The notes under the pieces: generated by a model
The model's database searches: none
What the model saw: the letters and a program-made list of their open reading frames with translations, nothing else
Told to the model about the DNA's origin: nothing
Origin: Alphaproteobacteria bacterium
GTDB taxonomy: Bacteria; Pseudomonadota; Alphaproteobacteria; Micavibrionales; Micavibrionaceae
Length of the DNA: 11,841 nt
Assembly (NCBI GenBank): GCA_030639165.1
Contig: DAOWDF010000020.1
Span: 1-11,841, forward strand
Reading direction: 5' to 3'
Program-made: the position numbers and the translations under genes
In this document: positions 6,729 to 11,841 of the stretch, one piece after another
How the letters are laid out: every line of letters starts with the position of its first letter
How positions within the stretch are numbered: position 1 is the first letter of the stretch

Positions 6729-6796
6729 ACTGTGGCTTTGTCAAATATCAGCTCACTTAGGTTACCTAAGCTTCGCTTTATTTTCCTAGCCACAGT
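6729..6796. repeat. Palindromic intergenic element after groEL
   Basis: Perfect 9-bp ends, ACTGTGGCT (6729-6737) and AGCCACAGT (6788-6796), enclose a second hairpin CTTAGG-TTA-CCTAAG (6756-6770). The folded form would be a branched two-stem structure in the groEL 3' untranslated region. On the minus strand its core reads AGCGAAG...CCTAAGTGA, similar to AGCGTAG...CCTACGTGA in the element at 502-591, so the two may be diverged members of one repeat family. Confidence 0.5.
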
Positions 6797-6836
6797 ATAA
6801 ACGCTGTTTACTATTTACCCACAATCCAAATACAAC

Positions 6837-6868
6837 AAAGCCCCGTCAAATGATGGGGCTTTTATTTT
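6837..6868 (+). terminator. Intrinsic terminator of groESL
   Basis: Stem AAAGCCCC (6837-6844) with GGGGCTTT (6855-6862), a 10-nt loop, then a T-rich tail TTTTATTTT. It is correctly placed 127 bp after groEL. The minus-strand version has the same stem but a weaker tail (GGGGCTTTGTTGTATTT), so it may also end the convergent methyltransferase transcript. Confidence 0.9.
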
Positions 6869-6886
6869 GGCGTCTGGGGGTTATAA

Positions 6887-7711
6887 TTATGGTTCAAACC
6901 CACGAGAATAAATAGTTATGCATTTATCAGGGTCATTATTTGTTCCCTTATGTACAGTTTTCCAATTTTTTTCTTCAAATAACTCGCTATGCATAGGTTT
7001 ATTGTAAATGATAAGCGTATTTCCTGCATATTTTCTTAAATTAAGCTCAACACGTTTCATTATCTCTGCATCAAATGGATTGTACATATAGGCAACATTT
7101 ATGCCGTTAAAATCTCTAAAGTGAGTTGCATCATCAAAAGCGAATTGTATTTTTTTATCATCTCCAAGGCCGGCGAGGTCTTTGTTTTCGTTAGCTTTAT
7201 GTATGACTTCTTTATAGTAATCAATGCCTACTGCTTTTTTAAAACCAAAACCAAAGTCAGAATGTTGTGCAATTAAAACAGGTTTTCCAGTTCCAGTTCC
7301 AAAATCAAAGAATGAGGCCTCTTCTGTGTCAATACCTTTGTTTCGCAGCATTCTTTGAGCGATTGTAAGGCCATCTACAATTGAGCTTGTTAAGCTGGCA
7401 CGATGTTTTACGCCATGCTCTGCATTCTCTGGGTTAACAAATAATTCTGGGTGATGTTTTGCCGTATTTTTATAAATAGATTCCGAGATAAAGGCGCATG
7501 TCTTTGTTCCGTAAGTTAAATCAAATTTTATGGATTCATAATAGAGTTCGCGTAGTTTTTCTATTCCGCCAAGTCCTACAAGGAAATCAATATGATCTTT
7601 TTTAACTCCAAGGGTGTTAGTAAGTAAATCAGAAACCTCTTCAACAGAATCTGCTTCTGTTAAAATTCTTTGGTATTCAATATCATTATTAAACGCAGCA
7701 GCAACAACCAT
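6887..7711 (-). CDS. Class I SAM-dependent methyltransferase-like protein
   Basis: A 274-residue cytoplasmic protein with a Rossmann-type SAM-binding core in its second half. Motif I is FFDFGTGTGKP (134-144), the acidic residue after strand 2 is Asp164 in VGIDYY, an acidic DD lies at 193-194 (AFDDATHF), and motif IV is YMYNPF (208-213). The N-terminal 130 residues are mostly helical (ADSVEEVSDLL, GGIEKLRELYYES, SLTSSIVDGLTIAQRML) and may bind substrate. The NPF motif and the helical segment leading into motif I recall Dot1-like and other protein or small-molecule methyltransferases, but the substrate cannot be read from the sequence. The start follows the regulator gene's stop by 5 nt, with AAGAGG about 10 nt upstream inside that gene, so the pair is translationally linked. 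It is the last gene of the two-gene unit and converges on the groESL terminator. Confidence 0.85.
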   Translation of the reverse strand: MVVAAAFNNDIEYQRILTEADSVEEVSDLLTNTLGVKKDHIDFLVGLGGIEKLRELYYESIKFDLTYGTKTCAFISESIYKNTAKHHPELFVNPENAEHGVKHRASLTSSIVDGLTIAQRMLRNKGIDTEEASFFDFGTGTGKPVLIAQHSDFGFGFKKAVGIDYYKEVIHKANENKDLAGLGDDKKIQFAFDDATHFRDFNGINVAYMYNPFDAEIMKRVELNLRKYAGNTLIIYNKPMHSELFEEKNWKTVHKGTNNDPDKCITIYSRGFEP

Positions 7712-7716
7712 TGTAT

Positions 7717-8373
7717 TTAGGCCTCTTTTTCTGGTGTTTTAGCAACTTGGTTCCAAGCTATATCAAATAATACCCTAAGTCCGTCTGTAAACTGTGGTTG
7801 CTCCAACATTAATATTCTTACATCATCATTTAGGAAGTTAATGAATGCAATTTTTTTTCCGTAAATATAGAATGACTGTTCATTAAATAGCTCTTTTGGG
7901 AACCACTTATATTCAGCTATTTTTGTCGCAATGAAAAACCAATCATTTTCTTCTACTATGATTTTAAAGTTAATATCTTTTTCAATTTTTTTCATACGAG
8001 AGGCATGACTATCATATCGATCTTGACCCATCCATTTTATCCAGTTTTTTTCATCTACGTTAAACACGCAAATTTCACCGCCGACATTTTTAGAGGTTTC
8101 ATAAACATCATTCATAAAATCAATGAAACCTTGTTTGCCTTTTAGTTTTTTTATATCACCAGTGCGTTTTTTAACGCCGCTATCACCGATAAATTCGATA
8201 TCTGCTTTATCAAAGGCAGAGATAATTTTATCCAATGTAGTAGAATTAGGTTGATTAGAGCCATTTTCTATACGCGCTACGCCTGTTTGCGACAAATCTG
8301 ATCTGTCTGCTAGGTCACCTTGGCTCCATCCTATTAAGGCGCGTGCGGCGCGTATTTGCTCAATTGTTGGCAT
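7717..8373 (-). CDS. XRE-family regulator with C-terminal sensor-like domain
   Basis: A 218-residue DNA-binding protein. Residues 5-60 are a Cro/CI-type helix-turn-helix (IRAARALIGWSQGDLADRSD, LSQTGVARIENG, NSTTLDKIISAFDKADIEF). After a basic linker (KKRTGDIKKLKGKQG, 68-82) comes a 130-residue domain unlike a phage repressor protease domain; no Ala-Gly cleavage site or Ser/Lys pair is seen. It has FNVDEKNWIKWMG, a region of alternating strands, and a final stretch (QSFYIYGKKIAFINFL, VLFDIAWNQV) resembling the C-terminal PLD-like effector fold of TrmB-type regulators; that resemblance is inferred by eye. It probably senses a ligand and controls its own operon, which includes the methyltransferase 5 nt downstream. 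The ribosome site is weak (GGA, 11 nt away). Confidence 0.85.
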   Translation of the reverse strand: MPTIEQIRAARALIGWSQGDLADRSDLSQTGVARIENGSNQPNSTTLDKIISAFDKADIEFIGDSGVKKRTGDIKKLKGKQGFIDFMNDVYETSKNVGGEICVFNVDEKNWIKWMGQDRYDSHASRMKKIEKDINFKIIVEENDWFFIATKIAEYKWFPKELFNEQSFYIYGKKIAFINFLNDDVRILMLEQPQFTDGLRVLFDIAWNQVAKTPEKEA

Positions 8374-8427
8374 TCATAATTATCCATAATTTATGTATTA
8401 AATGTACTAATATTTATCGTTGTAATG

Positions 8428-8456
8428 TTTATAGGAGCAATTAACATATTTGTCCA
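8428..8456 (-). promoter_or_regulatory. Promoter of the regulator-methyltransferase operon
   Basis: On the minus strand TGGACA (8456-8451), a 17-nt spacer and TATAAA (8433-8428) match five of six bases in each hexamer. Transcription should begin near 8421, about 48 nt before the regulator ATG. A repeat containing TACAT twice (8394-8407) lies just downstream of the start and is a candidate self-repression operator. Confidence 0.65.
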
Positions 8457-8539
8457 GAGAAAAATACACCTAATGCATAAATACTACATAATAATACATT
8501 ATATATGTGCGGTCTCTATATAATACGTATGATTTAATA

Positions 8540-9061
8540 TCAGGCAGTGCATATTTTAGTTTCTGTAGGTGAGGAGTCTACACTTAATTCTCGTAATTTC
8601 AATATATGACCATAGGCGAATAATATATTGAATATTAATGCTGGTAGGGATAATGCCAGTGCCCCTGAAATTATTAAGAACGCTCCTGCGATTGCTGCAT
8701 ATAAACGAAATGTAATAATATTTTGAGAAAATTGTGAAGCTACGCTTAAGCAAAAAGCACAGAGCGCTAATATATCGATAATAGTGCCGCTGGACATTGA
8801 GATAATAACTGCGCACCCTATAGGGTATAGAAGGTAAGAGTATTTACGATCTCCTTTTATAGCTATTAGCAAAGTAATAATTGAAAGAAAGTTAAAAGCA
8901 AGCAGTGATAACTGCCCTAACATATACCATTGTATCATGCAAATAGAGCAAGCTAGTGCGCCTATTTTCATTATATTAATTTGTGTTTTGAAATGTGGAG
9001 CGCCTACATAGAATATGTAACCTATAAATCCTATAATTTGCGCTGTGATATATAATTCCAT
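8540..9061 (-). CDS. YgjV-like inner membrane protein (Imp-YgjV family)
   Basis: A 173-residue integral membrane protein with about six hydrophobic helices and very short loops. It begins MELYITAQIIGFIGYIFYVG and contains IMKIGALACSICMIQWYMLG, DILALCAFCLSVASQF and PALIFNILFAYGHILKLREL. The length and pattern match the YgjV family (about 180 residues in E. coli), whose role is not known. The C-terminal tail (SVDSSPTETKICTA) is polar. The ATG at 9061 is preferred because AGGG lies 5-6 nt upstream. A GTG at 9067 would add two residues but directly abuts that ribosome site. It has its own promoter at 9105-9132 and stands 166 bp ahead of the regulator gene, which has a separate promoter, so it is probably monocistronic. 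Confidence 0.85.
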   Translation of the reverse strand: MELYITAQIIGFIGYIFYVGAPHFKTQINIMKIGALACSICMIQWYMLGQLSLLAFNFLSIITLLIAIKGDRKYSYLLYPIGCAVIISMSSGTIIDILALCAFCLSVASQFSQNIITFRLYAAIAGAFLIISGALALSLPALIFNILFAYGHILKLRELSVDSSPTETKICTA

Positions 9062-9104
9062 GTTCACCCTGATATATTTTTAGTATTCAAGGTTAAGGAT
9101 AGCA

Positions 9105-9132
9105 ATTATAGGTTAATATTTAATAAAACCAA
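9105..9132 (-). promoter_or_regulatory. Promoter of the YgjV-like gene
   Basis: Minus-strand TTGGTT (9132-9127), a 16-nt spacer and a perfect TATAAT (9110-9105). The predicted start near 9098 gives a leader of about 37 nt. A second TATAAT-like box lies further upstream (near 9170) but without a good -35 partner. Confidence 0.6.
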
Positions 9133-9185
9133 TGACTTAGGTTGCGTATGATCTGTGTACTATTATACATATTTTATGCATTTTT

Positions 9186-10919
9186 TTACATACGCTCAGG
9201 GATTTCCATGCCTAAAAGTGATAGGATAAGCGATAATTGCTTATATGTTTGCTGGCATAAGGCTAGGCGGCTTAATTTAAGTACTTCGTCGCGTTCGGAT
9301 ATTATATGGCAGTTACCGTAAAAGGAGCTAAATTCCTGCGCTAATTTAAATGCATAGTCACATAATATATGTGGGGTATAATTCTTCATCGCTGCATCGA
9401 AATGAGAGGGTAGTTCACTCAAAAGTAAAGTAAGGGCGCGATCATCATCCGTTACCTTAAACTCATCGCAAGCAATACCGTCGCTCACTCCAGCCTTACG
9501 GAGTAATGATTTTATGCGCACAGATTGGTAGAGCAGGTAAGGCCCCGTCTTACCCTCAAATGAAGTCATGCGGTCAATATCGAATATGTAATCTGCTATA
9601 CGGTTATTTTGCAGATCAGCAAATTTAAGCGCAGCAATCCCGACTTTATGGGCAATGCCAGCGCGCTCCGCCTCGTCCATATCCTTGGCTAGCTCTGCTT
9701 CATCAAGGCGAGTTTGCGCCTTTTTCTCTGCCATGGATATAAGCTCTTCAAGGCGCATAACTCCGCCATCTCTGGTTTTGAATGGCTTACCATCTGCGCC
9801 GTTCATTGTGCCAAAACCTGCGTGAACAAGCTCAATCTCATTTTCTGGCGCAATCCCAGAGAGCTTAGCTGCGCGGAAAACTTGCTCGAAATGTAGTGAT
9901 TGCCTCTGATCGACTATATAGATAATTTTTATCGGGTTGTGGCTCTTTTTACGCTCCATAATTGTTGCTAGGTCAGTCGTACCATAAAGAACCGCCCCAT
10001 CAGATTTAAGCAGCATAAGTGGTGGCAATTCTTTTTTGTCGCCATCCTGCGCAACAGGCACGATAACCGCACCCTCGCTCTCAATTGCTAGACCTTTATC
10101 ACGTAAATCATTTATCATACCTTCAATAAATGGATGAGCATCGGACTCGCCCTTCCACTCATCGAAATGCACACCCATAGCATCAAAATTCTTCTTCATG
10201 CCAGTGATGGAAACATCAATAAATTCACGCCATTTTTTGGTATATTCGCCGTCGCCTTCTTGCAGTTTTTTGGTGGCATCGCGCGCAAGAGCCATGCGCT
10301 CCTTATCTTCCTTGCAAGCCGTTGAGGCCTTAGGGTAAATCTCTGCCAGCATCTCCATTGTAATCTCGCCGTCAAATTTCATCAGGTCAAGCTCGGACAG
10401 GATCATGCCCATTGGCGTTCCCCAATCACCCATATGCACATCGCCAATGGCGTTATAGCCCGCATATAAACACATACGGCGCAGGGCATCGCCAATGATT
10501 GAACTTCTAAGGTGGCCGACATGCATGGCTTTGGCGATATTAGGGCCGCCATAATCCAGAACAATGCTCTGACCTTGAGGCGCGCTGGCTATTCCAAAAC
10601 GTTCACTGGTCAGTAGCTCTTTAACATTATCCGCTATATATGCATCTTTGAGGGTGATATTGATAAATCCAGGGCCACCGATTGAGATATCTTCAAATAT
10701 GTCCGAAGATTTAGAATCTTTAAGGTGGTCAACTACATTTTGCGCTATCTCACGTGGGTTTTTACGTGCAGCTTTTGCGCTCGCCATTGCTCCGTTACAT
10801 TGGAACTGCGTCCCCTGTGCTTGCGCAGATACGCTCACCCGTGCATTTTCCGCTGGCAAATCCAGCGCGCTAAAAGCATCTTCCATAATGAAAGTTAGTT
10901 TTTGTGATAGTGATGACAT
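9186..10919 (-). CDS. argS: Arginyl-tRNA synthetase
   Basis: A class I synthetase that charges tRNA-Arg in the cytoplasm. The 577 residues match the usual bacterial length of about 550-590. The N-terminal Add-1 domain covers about residues 1-110, ending in GGPGFINITL. The ATP site has the HIGH motif as HVGH (133-136 in AKAMHVGHLRSS). The KMSKS region is the ArgRS variant KTRDGG (381-386, in GADGKPFKTRDGG), common in this family. The C-terminal DALR anticodon-binding helices run from YLLYQSVRIKSLLRKAG to the end, LSLLGMEIPERM. It follows gyrB on the same strand after 105 bp and may share its transcript. The ribosome site is weak (GGACGA, 6 nt before the ATG). Nothing essential is missing. Confidence 0.98.
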   Translation of the reverse strand: MSSLSQKLTFIMEDAFSALDLPAENARVSVSAQAQGTQFQCNGAMASAKAARKNPREIAQNVVDHLKDSKSSDIFEDISIGGPGFINITLKDAYIADNVKELLTSERFGIASAPQGQSIVLDYGGPNIAKAMHVGHLRSSIIGDALRRMCLYAGYNAIGDVHMGDWGTPMGMILSELDLMKFDGEITMEMLAEIYPKASTACKEDKERMALARDATKKLQEGDGEYTKKWREFIDVSITGMKKNFDAMGVHFDEWKGESDAHPFIEGMINDLRDKGLAIESEGAVIVPVAQDGDKKELPPLMLLKSDGAVLYGTTDLATIMERKKSHNPIKIIYIVDQRQSLHFEQVFRAAKLSGIAPENEIELVHAGFGTMNGADGKPFKTRDGGVMRLEELISMAEKKAQTRLDEAELAKDMDEAERAGIAHKVGIAALKFADLQNNRIADYIFDIDRMTSFEGKTGPYLLYQSVRIKSLLRKAGVSDGIACDEFKVTDDDRALTLLLSELPSHFDAAMKNYTPHILCDYAFKLAQEFSSFYGNCHIISERDEVLKLSRLALCQQTYKQLSLILSLLGMEIPERM

Positions 10920-11024
10920 TATTTATCGTCCGTATGTAGCTGTTATGCTGGCCTTATCAATTTTATGCGCATTTAGAAAATACCCTACCATAGCGCCACT
11001 TGTGTTTGCATCAATATCAAGCTT

Positions 11025-11841
11025 TTAAGTATCAATATTAGATTTTAGGGCATTATCTTGGATGAACTCGCGGCGTGGTTCGACCACATCGCCCATAAGG
11101 GTTGAGAATATTTCATCGGCTTTAATCGCGTCCGCTACCTCAACTTGCAACAATGTTCTAACATTTGGATCAAGCGTAGTTTCCCAGAGTTGTTCTGGAT
11201 TCATTTCACCAAGACCCTTATAGCGTGAGATTTGCAAGCCTTTACGACCTGCTTCTTGCACGTAATCGTAAAATGCTGCGGGGCCATTGACCTTTAATAA
11301 TGTTTTACCATCACTATTAATCTCAACGGATTTAGAGAATACTTCCTTAAGTAATTCCTTTGCATTATTTAAACGCACTGCTTCGGAAGAGCGTAGTGAA
11401 GAAATTGAAATTGTCACAGTTTCAGTTATACCTCTGGTTGTCTTCCAGAATTTATAACCTTTATCCGCTCTAAAAGTGCCGTTCCAGCCTTTTTCAATGT
11501 CAATTTCAAGGGCATCAAGCTGCGCTACAACTTTTCCAGCGTAGTCAGCTCCCAGCTCTTCATCACGAACAGCTTCACTATCAAATGCGCCAGCGATTGC
11601 GACTTGCTCAATCACGCGGCGATTACCTGCGCGCCCTGAAAGTGCGTTAATTGCATCACGCAAGCTGCGAGATTTCAGCAAAAGATCGCGTAGATCATTA
11701 CCGCTACGAGTATCGCCATTTGCATCTATAATCACAATATCATTAACAACTAGATTAATCAGATGATCTTCCAGTGCGCGCTCATCTTTTAAATATATCT
11801 CGCTAGACTTGCCTTTTTTAACCTTAAATAAGGGTGGCTGA
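11025..11841 (-). CDS. gyrB: DNA gyrase subunit B, N-terminal part beyond the window
   Basis: The C-terminal 271 residues of the ATPase subunit of DNA gyrase, which introduces negative supercoils with GyrA. The frame is open to the right edge, where it reads QPPLFKVKKGKSSEIYLKDE, the usual sequence at the end of the first TOPRIM segment. It continues through an insert of about 150 residues to ISRYKGLGEMNPEQLWETTL and the family end LMGDVVEPRREFIQDNAL. GyrB rather than ParE is favoured by the RYKGLGEMNPEQLWETTLDP motif and by the TLMGDVVEPRREFI ending. The ATPase domain and the start are outside the window. Many bacterial GyrBs have QRYKGLGEMN; here the first residue is Ser. After the TAA the same frame stays open for 33 further codons, up to 6 nt before argS. 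Confidence 0.95.
   Translation of the reverse strand, partial: QPPLFKVKKGKSSEIYLKDERALEDHLINLVVNDIVIIDANGDTRSGNDLRDLLLKSRSLRDAINALSGRAGNRRVIEQVAIAGAFDSEAVRDEELGADYAGKVVAQLDALEIDIEKGWNGTFRADKGYKFWKTTRGITETVTISISSLRSSEAVRLNNAKELLKEVFSKSVEINSDGKTLLKVNGPAAFYDYVQEAGRKGLQISRYKGLGEMNPEQLWETTLDPNVRTLLQVEVADAIKADEIFSTLMGDVVEPRREFIQDNALKSNIDT

Noticed and set aside
6575..6793. Minus-strand 72-codon frame beginning MARKIKRSLGNLSELIF
   Set aside because: It runs through the palindromic element and then antisense to the groEL GGM tail, giving artificial proline repeats. The first part is of interest only as repeat sequence.
10648..11028. Plus-strand 126-codon frame at the argS start and the argS-gyrB gap
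   Set aside because: Mostly antisense to the conserved argS N-terminus, with no promoter or ribosome site; the gap part is better explained as chance.

Overview
This window comes from an A+T-rich alphaproteobacterium that respires oxygen. The evidence is an alphaproteobacterial-type heme A synthase, a short 4.5S-type SRP RNA, GroES/GroEL with a GGM tail, and arginyl-tRNA synthetase and gyrase B of ordinary bacterial type. Genus cannot be fixed from the sequence alone. Most genes are chromosomal housekeeping genes. No transposase, integrase, CRISPR array or tRNA was seen.

Layout, left to right. (1) 1-498, minus strand: 5' part of a membrane protein that runs off the left edge. (2) 502-591: a palindromic intergenic element. 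(3) 696-1730, plus: heme A synthase (ctaA), convergent with and overlapping by 4 nt an unrecognised hydrophilic protein (1727-2617, minus). (4) 2700-4273, minus: a two-gene iron-uptake operon, read as an exported cupredoxin protein and then an FTR1 permease, preceded by a perfect 7-1-7 Fur-type palindrome at 4301-4315. (5) 4428-4519, plus: the signal recognition particle RNA gene (ffs) with a well-spaced promoter. It is non-coding and easily missed. (6) 4741-6710, plus: groES-groEL after a roughly 200 nt leader and promoter region, closed by a strong intrinsic terminator at 6837-6868, with a second palindromic element at 6729-6796 in between. (7) 6887-8373, minus: a two-gene cassette of an XRE-type regulator with a sensor-like C-terminal half and a class I SAM methyltransferase, driven by a good promoter. 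(8) 8540-9061, minus: YgjV-like inner membrane protein with its own promoter. (9) 9186-10919, minus: argS. (10) 11025-11841, minus: 3' part of gyrB, cut by the right edge.

How the genes work together: ctaA supplies heme A for cytochrome oxidase. The cupredoxin/FTR1 pair should take up iron when Fur is released from its site. ffs and groESL serve protein targeting and folding. The regulator/methyltransferase pair is the least explained unit and looks like an autoregulated accessory cassette. Six-frame reading shows nothing else convincing. The longest stretch without protein-coding sequence, 4274-4740, is filled by the Fur site, ffs and the groESL promoter region.
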